NCBI GenBank assembly: GCA_002699185.1
Contig: PABG01000138.1
Coordinates: 1-48,991, forward strand
Origin: Gammaproteobacteria bacterium
GTDB taxonomy: Bacteria > Pseudomonadota > Gammaproteobacteria > Thiohalobacterales > Thiohalobacteraceae
Reading direction: 5' to 3'
DNA: 48,991 nucleotides
The position numbers and the translations under genes were made by a program. The notes under the pieces are model-generated. The model saw only the letters and a program-made list of their open reading frames with translations. It did not search any database and had not been told where the DNA came from. This document shows positions 1 to 7,194 of the stretch, in pieces. The stretch's first letter is position 1, and each line of letters begins with the position of its first letter.

Positions 1-195
1 AGGTTGATCGCATTCAGCTGATATTGCACCCTCATTATTGCAACAGGCCCCGCCGATGAAGCCGAACACCGCTGGGTACATGGGTAAGCAGCAGGGATTG
101 AACGCGGTGATCAGACCGCCGAGCACGACCAATGGCAGGGCCAGCAGGGAGCCCCCAGTCAAAAACGGTGTCAGCCATACGGCGAAAGCATCCAT
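1..195 (-). CDS. CcdA/DsbD-type membrane electron carrier, N-terminal part (cut by window edge)
   Basis: The 65 visible residues begin with ATG at 195 and run off the window. They hold a first hydrophobic segment (about residues 14-32) followed by the motif N-P-C-C-L-P-M-Y-P, which resembles the P-C motif in the first membrane helix of CcdA/DsbD transporters. Those proteins pass thiol electrons from cytoplasmic thioredoxin to the cell exterior. An extra C-C pair lies near residue 50. The gene starts 3 nt after the stop of a thioredoxin-fold gene, so the two are probably a redox pair at the end of a metal-regulated operon. The family call is good, but the exact subfamily is not resolved because most of the protein is missing. 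Confidence 0.7.
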   Translation of the reverse strand, partial: MDAFAVWLTPFLTGGSLLALPLVVLGGLITAFNPCCLPMYPAVFGFIGGACCNNEGAISAECDQP

Positions 196-198
196 GCG

Positions 199-606
199 CT
201 ATTGCCGAAGCAGATCGTCAATCTGAGCCAGCGCCTGCGCCAGCCTTTGTTGCACTGCCGGGCTTTCGCCAACGATACGTCCCACTTCCTTATCGTGACG
301 GTCGACAAAGACAACCGTGGGGAGAAAACGTATCTGATAGTGTTTTATCAGTGGGTTGTCCGCGGACCAGTCCAGTTGGGAAAAGTGGATCTGTTTGCCG
401 TGACGGGCCGCCGCTTGATCCACCAAGCGGTGAACGGCCTGGCAGCTTGGACTGTTGTCGCCCCGAAACAGGATCACCGCCGGGCCTTCGACCTGTGTTG
501 ATGACGGGGTTATGGATGCGGACTGCTGTTGCCAGGCCTTCCAGCCCAACACGGCGCCGACAATGACGAGTATAAACAGGCTGGGGCCGACATGTTTCAA
601 TGACAT
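199..606 (-). CDS. Membrane-anchored thioredoxin-fold protein with a single active-site cysteine
   Basis: This is a 135-residue protein with one N-terminal membrane segment (about residues 8-24), so the thioredoxin domain should lie outside the cytoplasm. The domain shows beta-strand V-I-L-F, then N-S-P-S-C at residues 51-55 where thioredoxins have C-x-x-C, and the conserved cis-proline in F-L-P-T-V (Pro96). Only the second position of the usual pair is a cysteine, so it cannot form the normal intramolecular disulfide. A good ribosome site (AAGGTGA) precedes the ATG. It lies between the MtrA-like gene and the CcdA-like gene. It may relay thiols to, or bind, a metal or a partner cysteine; this role is inferred. 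Confidence 0.75.
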   Translation of the reverse strand: MSLKHVGPSLFILVIVGAVLGWKAWQQQSASITPSSTQVEGPAVILFRGDNSPSCQAVHRLVDQAAARHGKQIHFSQLDWSADNPLIKHYQIRFLPTVVFVDRHDKEVGRIVGESPAVQQRLAQALAQIDDLLRQ

Positions 607-623
607 GATTCACCTTTGTCGGT

Positions 624-1775
624 TTAGCACCCGCAACCCGTTGCATCCTGTTGGGTGCTTGTACTTGGCGTAGGTTCCATCTCACCCGGCGCTCGGTCCT
701 GCACATAGTCGTCACCGCTTTGCATCGCGTGTTCCGCACGAGCCAGTTCGCGTCCAAGATAGGCGGCGTGATCCAGACGACTGATGAGTCCGGCTTCGAT
801 GACGCTGGTATATAAAGCTGCGGCTGAGATGGCGGTGAACATTCGGTCCAGCACACCCTTGTTGCTGTAATGTTCCAGTACCAGTCGTCGCTGGCCCCGA
901 TCCGGGTAGACGACGAAATAACCCGCGGGGTCCAGGACCAGCTTGCCGGGTTCCTTAGCCGCCTCTATGGGTACCGGTATGACGTCAGACGGGGCGTCGG
1001 CAAACGGACCGGGATCATGACGCGCGGAATCAGTGATCAAACTCCGCAGGGCGAGCACATCGGTACTACCAATTTGCGTAATCACTTGCACCTGCCGGCG
1101 AAACGCCTCGACATGCTCAGCATGAATATTCTTCAACAACGGGCGTTTACCCTTGGACTCGATGATGCGCATTTTTTCATTAACACCATGTTGCATCAGG
1201 GCAAGCAGCGACTGTCCCGGTAAATGGCCTATCGCCTTGCGAGTGTCTTCACCGCAGAGAATCAGGAATCGAATGTGTGGGTTGGCCAGGGTGTTGCGGA
1301 TCAGATGTTCGATGCCGAGATTTTCCGTATGCAGGCTGCCGACAATCGACAAACCGTCAATTGTTGTCTCGGTCAGCGCCTTGATCAGGTGATCGGAGTT
1401 GAGCGTGCACACCGCTACCGGCGCCCGGAAGCGTACGATCTGATAGTCGCCGGGCAAGGGTGGCCAGCCTTCGCGTTGTTCGGGTTCCTCCGTGGCACAA
1501 TGGCTGCCTTCAGCGACGGCCGGGTCAAGTTCAGCCGCCAGGTTTTGCGCCACGGCGGGCCAGCACACCTCGCAGCCCAAACAGTCGTAACGTTTTGGCT
1601 CCAACAAACCGTGGGCTTCGCTCAGCAACGTCCCCAGGGATTCGTTGATCGCGGCGGATGCCTGCAATGTACTGACCGTGTCCTGATAACAGCCGCAGCG
1701 CCAACACTTTTTCGCCGCCATCGCCGCGCGAAGTTCTGTCTCGATTTTTACCAATAGTTTCGGTGATTGGGCCAT
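624..1775 (-). CDS. MtrA-like corrinoid-binding protein with Cys-rich N-terminus and DUF4346 C-terminus
   Basis: The protein has 383 residues from the ATG at 1775, chosen because it starts 4 nt after the upstream stop; a longer in-frame reading has no support. Residues 24-71 hold C-x2-C-x-C and C-x2-C-x2-C clusters of iron-sulfur type. Residues about 102-275 match subunit A of tetrahydromethanopterin S-methyltransferase: E-G-W-P-P-L-P-G-D-Y, T-E-N-L-G-I-E, I-R-F-L-I-L-C-G and G-H-L-P-G-Q-S. His184 in the last motif aligns with the His84 that ligates cobalt of the cobamide in methanogen MtrA. Residues about 283-383 resemble DUF4346, and the chain ends in G-C-G-C. Mtr partner subunits are absent. 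Context points to metal or metalloid chemistry, but the reaction is unknown. Confidence 0.8.
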   Translation of the reverse strand: MAQSPKLLVKIETELRAAMAAKKCWRCGCYQDTVSTLQASAAINESLGTLLSEAHGLLEPKRYDCLGCEVCWPAVAQNLAAELDPAVAEGSHCATEEPEQREGWPPLPGDYQIVRFRAPVAVCTLNSDHLIKALTETTIDGLSIVGSLHTENLGIEHLIRNTLANPHIRFLILCGEDTRKAIGHLPGQSLLALMQHGVNEKMRIIESKGKRPLLKNIHAEHVEAFRRQVQVITQIGSTDVLALRSLITDSARHDPGPFADAPSDVIPVPIEAAKEPGKLVLDPAGYFVVYPDRGQRRLVLEHYSNKGVLDRMFTAISAAALYTSVIEAGLISRLDHAAYLGRELARAEHAMQSGDDYVQDRAPGEMEPTPSTSTQQDATGCGC

Positions 1776-1779
1776 GATA

Positions 1780-2169
1780 CTAGCGCTTACAGTTCCCCGC
1801 GCAGGCACGCTTCTTGGCGCGAAAATCCCACACGGAAGCAAAGACCAACGCAATGAAACCAGTCAGCTCCAATGGCTTTGAATAGGTGCCGTAGAACACC
1901 CACAAAAGCAAGGCAGCAGACGTGATACTCAGCAATAGTGGGCCGGGGTGCCGATGTACGCTATAGGAATACCCCATACCCGCCAATGCCAGCAGCAGCA
2001 GGCCGCTAACCAATTCTACCAGCAGGCTTTCGTCGATCTCGATGCCGTTACCCATAACGGAAAGCAGCGCGACCGCAGCCAGGGTGCCGTAGCACGTCAA
2101 TACCGCAAGCAGGCTGGCCGCAGATCCAACCCAGGAATAATCCTTTCTATTCGATGTCGTATTTGCCAT
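1780..2169 (-). CDS. MerC-like four-helix membrane protein
   Basis: This 129-residue protein has four predicted membrane segments (about residues 14-36, 45-66, 74-94 and 98-114), the size and layout of MerC-family mercury carriers. One cysteine lies in the first helix (T-C-Y-G) instead of the Cys pair usual in MerC, and two more lie near the C-terminus (C-A-G-N-C). A strong ribosome site (CAGGAGAG) precedes the ATG. It follows the CadC-type regulator gene and ends 4 nt before the MtrA-like gene, so it should be co-transcribed and may carry the ion or compound that the operon handles. MerC membership is inferred from topology and context and is not certain. Confidence 0.55.
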   Translation of the reverse strand: MANTTSNRKDYSWVGSAASLLAVLTCYGTLAAVALLSVMGNGIEIDESLLVELVSGLLLLALAGMGYSYSVHRHPGPLLLSITSAALLLWVFYGTYSKPLELTGFIALVFASVWDFRAKKRACAGNCKR

Positions 2170-2234
2170 CTTCGCTCTCCTGTATGCCTAGTCGTTTTCG
2201 CAAGCATCGAAATGATTAGCTGACAAAAAACACG

Positions 2235-2621
2235 TCATCCGAGCCGTGCCTCCAGCATTTTCAAATCGCCCTTGAGCGCCTTGAGTAAATCAGCGCTATG
2301 CAGCCGGTAGTACACCATCTTGCCGTCATCGCGTTTACGCAACCAACCCTGGTCCCTCAACAGTTTCAACTGATGCGAAGTGGCGGCGATGCTGAGGCCG
2401 AGCACATGGGCGATGTCGCAGACACACAACTCCCCTTCCGACAGAGCGAGCAGGATTTTCAGCCGGGTCGTATTGCCAAGCAACTTGTAAAAGTCTGCCA
2501 GCTCCGGGAGGCGTTCTTCCTCCCGGGCCAAGCTGGCCCGAACAGCGTTAACCTTGTCATGATCGAAGCAAGGGACAGTACACACGTCCCGATGTTTACG
2601 TAACGATGTGGTATTTTTCAT
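2235..2621 (-). CDS. ArsR/SmtB-family metal-responsive repressor, CadC type
   Basis: The 128-residue winged-helix protein carries the ArsR signature L-C-V-C-D-I-A at residues 65-71, followed by the recognition helix S-I-A-A-T-S-H-Q-L. Cysteines 14 and 18 (i, i+4) and 66 and 68 (i, i+2) match the spacing of the thiolate site of CadC (Cys7, Cys11, Cys58, Cys60), which senses Cd, Pb and Zn by leaving DNA. The ATG at 2621 is preferred over the one at 2633 because the latter falls inside the operator and about 10 nt from the predicted transcript start. It is the first gene of the operon continuing to position 1 and probably represses itself and that operon. The actual ligand, including any organometal, is unknown. 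Confidence 0.88.
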   Translation of the reverse strand: MKNTTSLRKHRDVCTVPCFDHDKVNAVRASLAREEERLPELADFYKLLGNTTRLKILLALSEGELCVCDIAHVLGLSIAATSHQLKLLRDQGWLRKRDDGKMVYYRLHSADLLKALKGDLKMLEARLG

Positions 2622-2627
2622 AATTAA

Positions 2628-2678
2628 TATCATTTCGATGAATGCGATAATGATAAGCTGGGGATAAATTTAGGTCAA
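2628..2678 (-). promoter_or_regulatory. Sigma70-type promoter with overlapping inverted-repeat operator for the CadC-like operon
   Basis: On the minus strand TTGACC (2673-2678) is followed by a 17-nt spacer and TATCAT (2650-2655). The -10 box overlaps the right arm of an inverted repeat, TATCATT (2628-2634) and AATGATA (2649-2655), separated by 14 nt. A repressor bound here would block polymerase, as expected for ArsR-family control. The -35 box ends only 2 nt from the end of the IS4 element. Confidence 0.6.
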
Positions 2679-2783
2679 GACACTGCTGTCCCATTAACGA
2701 AGCATAAAAAAGGCCTGGAAACCCACTTGTTTAGATACAATGAAATCGCGACAAGTCATTGGAAAAAAGAAGGAGAACAGGCC

Positions 2784-4208
2784 TTGGCTCATCATAATAC
2801 CGTGTTTTCTCAGTTACTCGAACTGGTCCCGAGACATGAATTTGAAACCCTGGCAAATCAGCACCATGAAGGCCGGAAACTGCGCAAGATGACGCGCTGG
2901 TCACAGTTCGTCGCCATGGAGCTCGCCCAGTTGTCCGGGCGCAACAGTCTGCGCGATGTGGTCAGCAATCTCTCCGCGCAGACCGGCAAGCTCTACCATC
3001 TCGGGACCGCGCTGATCAGCCGTTCCTCGCTGGCCAGAGTTAACGAACAACAACCCAGTGCGCTGTTTGAAGCCTTGTTCACCAAGCTGCTGGCACGCTG
3101 CCAAGGCCGCGCACCGCGCCATGGCTTCCGCATCAAAAACAAGCTCTACTCCCTCGAGGCCTCAACGATCGATCTTTGCTCCAGTGTCTTCCCTTGGGCC
3201 CGGTTCCGCGCCACCAAGGGCGCGGTCAAACTGCACGTCGGCCTGGATCATGACGGTTTGTTGCCGGCGTTCATGAACATCACCGATGGCAAGACGCATG
3301 ACATCACCGCCGCCCGTGGCATGCGGCTACCCAAGGACAGCACCCTCGTCGTCGATCGCGGCTACACCGATCACGCCTGGTATATGACATCAATATCTTC
3401 TTCGTGACCCGACAGCGCCGAAACGCCGTGTATCAGGTCGTGGAGCGCCACGCTGTCCTCAAGGCCAAGGGGCTGAGCAGCGACCAGACCATTTGCCTGA
3501 CCGGCACCAAGGCCAGGGAATATCCGATTCTGTTGCGCCGTATCGGCTACCGCGACGCGGCAACCGGCAAGCACTATGTCTTCCTGACCAACAACTTCAA
3601 ACTCGCCGCCAGCACCATCGCGGCGATTTACAAAGCCCGCTGGCAGATCGAGTTGTTCTTCAAGTGGATCAAACAGAACCTGAAGATCAAGAGCTTCCTC
3701 GGCACCTCCAAAAACGCCGTGATGACCCAGATCTGGACCGCCGTGTGTATCTACTAATGAGAACGTAAGTAAGGCGACACTCAGGGCTTCAAGCCGCGTC
3801 TGCATCAAGGCGCGGTGCGCCGGGAATGGCCCAGCCCTTGCCAAGCACCGCAACGCCGAGGCGGACGCGGCTTGAAGCCCCTGACAATCTGATTCTGGAA
3901 ATGACAGGCCGTTGTGTGCTCACGTACGCCTGCGTTACCGAAGCTTGCTGTAGAAGTGCTACAGCGGCGCTTCGCTGCCTTGGCCTGCGTGAGCACACAA
4001 CGGCTGAGTGTCGCCTTACTTACGTTCTCATTAGTATCTGTTGCTGGCTTATATCAAGCTCGTCAGTCAGATCGGTAGCAGCCTTCAGCAGATGCTGCGA
4101 CTGCTCCAGCTAAATCTGTTCGAACGGCGCGATCTCTTGCCACTATTGCGGGGCGAGCCGCCGGACCCAGCGACCTCAAATCTTCAGACCACCTTGCGGT
4201 TCTCGTGA
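2784..4208 (+). pseudogene. IS4-family DDE transposase, broken by a frameshift and a MITE insertion
   Basis: The likely start is TTG at 2784, 9 nt after AAGGAG, giving the usual N-terminus A-H-H-N-T-V-F. Catalytic residues are visible: Asp in A-S-T-I-D-L, Asp in V-V-D-R-G-Y and Glu in R-W-Q-I-E-L-F-F. The frame breaks near 3381-3403: after H-A-W-Y the original frame soon stops, and F-F-V-T-R-Q continues in another frame. It is broken again at 3753 by the MITE; joining 3753 to 4037 restores a continuous C-terminus (C-I-Y-L-L-L-A-Y-I-K) to the stop at 4206-4208. The element can no longer make an intact transposase. Confidence 0.9.
3754..4034. mobile_element. 281-bp MITE-like element with 31-bp terminal inverted repeats and TA target duplication
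   Basis: The ends are perfect 31-bp inverted repeats (3754-3784 and 4004-4034) starting CTAATGAGAACGTAAGTAAG. A TA flanks each side (3752-3753 and 4035-4036), and removing the element with one TA restores the transposase frame. Inside are two more hairpin arms: 17 bp at 3784-3800 with 3864-3880, and 16 bp at 3909-3924 with 3988-4003. It has no coding capacity. TA duplication is the mark of IS630/Tc1-mariner transposition, so it was probably moved in trans by such a transposase, which is not in this window. Confidence 0.85.
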
Positions 4209-4228
4209 AAGTTTATGGGACAGCAGTG

Positions 4229-4432
4229 ATGCGTCATAAGGATACTTGAACAAATTCACCGCTACAGGGTTCGCCACTGATGGGCTGTAATTGCTCGTAC
4301 ACGCATTCTTCCAGACAACAGCCCTGCGCAAGGGGTTGTGAACCGGGCCGGGGCGCTTGACATGACTCACACCGGCGCCACAAGATCGCTTCACAGGCCA
4401 CCTGCACAGCCAGGGCCCGACACCTGAATATT
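4229..4432 (+). promoter_or_regulatory. Intergenic region upstream of czcD with a possible sigma70 promoter
   Basis: No recognisable gene lies here. TTGACA (4357-4362) and CAAGAT (4381-4386) are separated by 18 nt, a plausible promoter 47 nt upstream of the czcD start. No MerR-type or ArsR-type operator dyad was recognised. Confidence 0.35.
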
Positions 4433-5317
4433 ATGGGTCATGAACATCACCACAATACACAGGCACTGGGCGATCGGCGCCTGGGCTGGGCGATCGCCGT
4501 CAACCTGTTGCTGACTGTGGCCCAGGTCATTGGCGGCCTGGTCTCCGGCAGTCTGGCACTGATCGCCGATGCCCTGCACAACTTCAGCGATGCGTCCTCC
4601 CTGCTCATCGCCTGGGTGGCGCGACGCATCGGCCGCCGGCCACCCGACCGGTTGCGCACCTTCGGCTACAAGCGGGCGGAGGTCATTGCCGCCCTGATCA
4701 ATCTGACCACGCTGGTGCTGATCGGCCTGTACCTGATCTACGCGGCCATGTGGCGGATGTTCGAACCCCAGGTCATCGAGGGCTGGACGGTGATCATTGT
4801 CGCCGCCATCGCCCTGGTAGTGGATATCGTCACCGCCCTGCTCACCCACAGCCTGGCCCGGAACAGCCTGAACCTGCGCGCGGCCTTCCTGCACAATGTC
4901 TCGGATGCCATGGCCTCCGTGGGCGTGATCCTGGCCGGCAGCCTGATCCTGCTCTATGGCTGGTACTGGAGCGACACCCTGCTCACCCTGCTCATTGCCG
5001 GGTATGTGCTCTACCAGGCCGCAGGCACCTTGCCGGAAACCATTCATCTGCTGATGAGTGGCGCCCCGGCGGACATCAGCGTCGAGGAGGTGGCTGGCGT
5101 CATGGAAGCCATCCCGGGTGTACGGGACGTGCATCATATCCATCTCTGGCGTATCGACGAGCACCATAATTCTCTCGAAGCGCATGTGGTAATCGACGAT
5201 TACGCCCATACCGATGCGGTCAGAACGCAACTCAAGCAGGCCCTGGGGGAGCGGTTCGACATCCATCATTCCACCCTGGAATTCGAACTACGGCCCTGCC
5301 CCGCGCCGCACTGCTGA
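4433..5317 (+). CDS. czcD: Cation diffusion facilitator (CzcD-like zinc/cadmium/cobalt exporter)
   Basis: The 294-residue protein has a His-rich start (G-H-E-H-H-H), six membrane segments and a C-terminal ferredoxin-like cytoplasmic domain. Metal-site motifs are present: A-D-A-L-H-N-F-S-D in helix 2 and F-L-H-N-V-S-D in helix 5, supplying the H and D ligands of the transport site. The C-terminal domain has H-H-I-H-L-W. These proteins exchange protons for divalent cations across the inner membrane into the periplasm, where a CBA pump can take over. It is the first gene of the plus-strand block that continues with the czc genes. No strong ribosome site precedes the ATG. Zn/Cd/Co specificity is assumed from the family. 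Confidence 0.92.
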   Translation: MGHEHHHNTQALGDRRLGWAIAVNLLLTVAQVIGGLVSGSLALIADALHNFSDASSLLIAWVARRIGRRPPDRLRTFGYKRAEVIAALINLTTLVLIGLYLIYAAMWRMFEPQVIEGWTVIIVAAIALVVDIVTALLTHSLARNSLNLRAAFLHNVSDAMASVGVILAGSLILLYGWYWSDTLLTLLIAGYVLYQAAGTLPETIHLLMSGAPADISVEEVAGVMEAIPGVRDVHHIHLWRIDEHHNSLEAHVVIDDYAHTDAVRTQLKQALGERFDIHHSTLEFELRPCPAPHC

Positions 5318-5421
5318 GCGGCGACGAACACGGGTTCAGCAACCACCAACGCCGATGGCGCCCGGATTGTACGGGCGAGGCAATTTGCATTGCCGGTATC
5401 AGCGGATTAACATGCTTCTCC

Positions 5422-5745
5422 ATGCAGCGGATACTCGCCAAAGCCCTGGTGTTCTTCATCCTGTTCGCCAACCTCTCCTGGGCCGCGGACCTGCAGGCTG
5501 TCGACCCCGGTCACGATCCAGCCGACACGCATCTGACTGATGATACGGGCGGCGGGCACAGCGACGACTCCGATATCCCGCCCCATGTCTGCGATCACTG
5601 CTGCCACGGCAGTGCCCACTATGTCGGCATCCCCCCGGCAGCGACCATCGCCGCCGCCAGTCCCGTTTCCCTCTTCCCTGCCGGTCTGACCCGGCAACTC
5701 CGGTCCCACGCCGGCGCCCCGCCTCTGCCACCCCCCAATATCTGA
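5422..5745 (+). CDS. CzcI-like small periplasmic metal-responsive protein
   Basis: This 107-residue protein has a signal peptide (F-F-I-L-F-A-N-L-S-W-A-A, cleavage near residue 21) and a short mature chain rich in His and Asp, with the motif H-V-C-D-H-C-C-H-G near the middle. Size, export signal and position directly before czcC match CzcI and related proteins, which modulate expression or activity of czc pumps in other bacteria. The H/C cluster could bind Zn, Cd or Cu. No clear ribosome site was seen. The CzcI label rests mainly on synteny. Confidence 0.6.
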   Translation: MQRILAKALVFFILFANLSWAADLQAVDPGHDPADTHLTDDTGGGHSDDSDIPPHVCDHCCHGSAHYVGIPPAATIAAASPVSLFPAGLTRQLRSHAGAPPLPPPNI

Positions 5746-5823
5746 GCCTCTCCAGCACGATTGCACGGCCACCGCCGAGGCGGACGCCTGTCATCTTCAT
5801 TTGCTACCAGAGGCCCGGAAACC

Positions 5824-7194
5824 ATGCCTTTATTCCATCCGCAGGGATGGCGCACGTCGGCGTACACACCGACCGGACGCTATCATTTCAATAGGCTGCG
5901 CCTGTATGCCGCCGGTCTGCTGCTTGCCCTCAGCATCCCGAGCGGCCCCGTCAATGCCCAGCCGCCGACCGCCGCCGGCCTGCCCGACCCCCTGACCCTG
6001 CAGGCGGCCGTGGATCAGGCCCTGCAGCACAATTACGCCATTCGTGCCGCCGCCGCCGAGGTGCGCCGCTTCGAAGGGGAGGCCGTCCATGCCGGCCGCT
6101 GGGTACCGTCCAACCCCGTCCTCGACGTGAAGAGTGCCGAGCGCGATGCCCCCGGCGGGACCTCCACCGATATCGGCATCAGCCTGGCCCAGGAAGTGTG
6201 GACCGGCGGTAAACGCCGGTTGCAGGCGTCCGCGGCGGATGCCCGCAGCCAGGCGGCGCGCGGCCGGCTGGAGTTTCTGCACACCAGCACCGCGGCGCGC
6301 ACCCGGCGCGCCTTCCTGCAGGTACTGCTCGCCCGCGAGGCCCGGCGCACCGGCCAGCGTCTGCTCACCGCCGCGCAGGAGCTGCAGCGCTATACCCGCC
6401 GCCGCCTGGAAGCCGGCGAGGCCACGGCGCTGGCGGTCAACACCGCGGCCATTGGTGTGGCCCGGGCCCGGGCCGAGCTGAGCCGCGCCGACCGGGATCT
6501 CACCCGCGCCCGCCTGGCGCTGGCCGAACTGCTGGCCGTGGACCCGGGGCAGGACCTGAACCCCGCCGGCCGGCTGCAACCCGTCGCGCTGGAACTGCCG
6601 GACCGGGAGACGCTGCTGCAGCGCTCACTGGAGCGGCGCAGCGACCTGGCCGCCGCCGCCCAGGCGGTGGTCGCCGCGCAGAAGGAGCTGCAGCTGACCC
6701 GCCGCCAGCTGATCCCCAACCTGACCATCATGGGCTTCTACGAGGAGGAGGAATCCGCCGAGATCCTGGGCGGCGGCCTGTCCGTATCCCTGCCGCTGCT
6801 GCATCGCTACCGCGGCGAGCAGCAAAGCGCCAGCGCCCGGCTGCAGCAGGATCAGGTGGCACGCGACGCCCTGCGCCTGCAGGTACGCCGCGAGGTGTTG
6901 CAGGCCCTGGCCGACTACCGGTCGGCCCGGGAACAGGTCGAGGTCGCGGGTGAAACCATGCTCAGCGCCGCCGAGCAGAACCTGGCCCTGACCCGCACCG
7001 CGTTCCGCGCCGGCAAGGTCGGCGCCCCGGCCATCACCACAGCCCAGGACAATCTCCTCAGTGTGCGCCGCACCTACCTCACCGCGCTGGAGGAACTCAT
7101 TGTCGCCGGTACCGCCCTGGAGAGCGCCACGGGCGGTCTCATCCGCATGCACCAGGGCGTGTCTCAACCCGCTTCCCAGGAGTCCACCCGATGA
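5824..7194 (+). CDS. czcC: CzcC-like outer membrane factor of an RND metal efflux pump
   Basis: The 456-residue protein has a basic N-terminus and signal sequence (L-L-L-A-L-S-I-P-S-G-P-V-N-A, cleavage near residue 47), then two repeats of the TolC-type outer membrane efflux domain with long Ala/Arg/Gln-rich coiled helices. It forms the trimeric outer membrane channel of the CBA complex. The ATG at 5824 follows AGAGG, and earlier in-frame codons lack support. It overlaps czcB by 4 nt (ATGA), so the two are translationally coupled. Confidence 0.9.
   Translation: MPLFHPQGWRTSAYTPTGRYHFNRLRLYAAGLLLALSIPSGPVNAQPPTAAGLPDPLTLQAAVDQALQHNYAIRAAAAEVRRFEGEAVHAGRWVPSNPVLDVKSAERDAPGGTSTDIGISLAQEVWTGGKRRLQASAADARSQAARGRLEFLHTSTAARTRRAFLQVLLAREARRTGQRLLTAAQELQRYTRRRLEAGEATALAVNTAAIGVARARAELSRADRDLTRARLALAELLAVDPGQDLNPAGRLQPVALELPDRETLLQRSLERRSDLAAAAQAVVAAQKELQLTRRQLIPNLTIMGFYEEEESAEILGGGLSVSLPLLHRYRGEQQSASARLQQDQVARDALRLQVRREVLQALADYRSAREQVEVAGETMLSAAEQNLALTRTAFRAGKVGAPAITTAQDNLLSVRRTYLTALEELIVAGTALESATGGLIRMHQGVSQPASQESTR

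Larger units (their letters stand above)
2681..4228 (+). mobile_element. IS4-family insertion sequence, inactivated and carrying a nested MITE
   Basis: The ends are 18-bp inverted repeats: CACTGCTGTCCCATTAAC at 2681-2698 and its near-perfect complement at 4211-4228 (one mismatch). Removing the nested 281-bp element and one TA copy leaves about 1.27 kb, normal for an IS4 element with a single transposase gene. No clear target duplication is visible outside the ends. It lies between the CadC-like operon promoter and czcD. Confidence 0.85.

Noticed and set aside
2670-4240. Target-site duplication for the IS4 element
   Set aside because: Bases beyond the two ends (GGTCAAGA and ATGCGTCA) do not match, so no duplication can be claimed.
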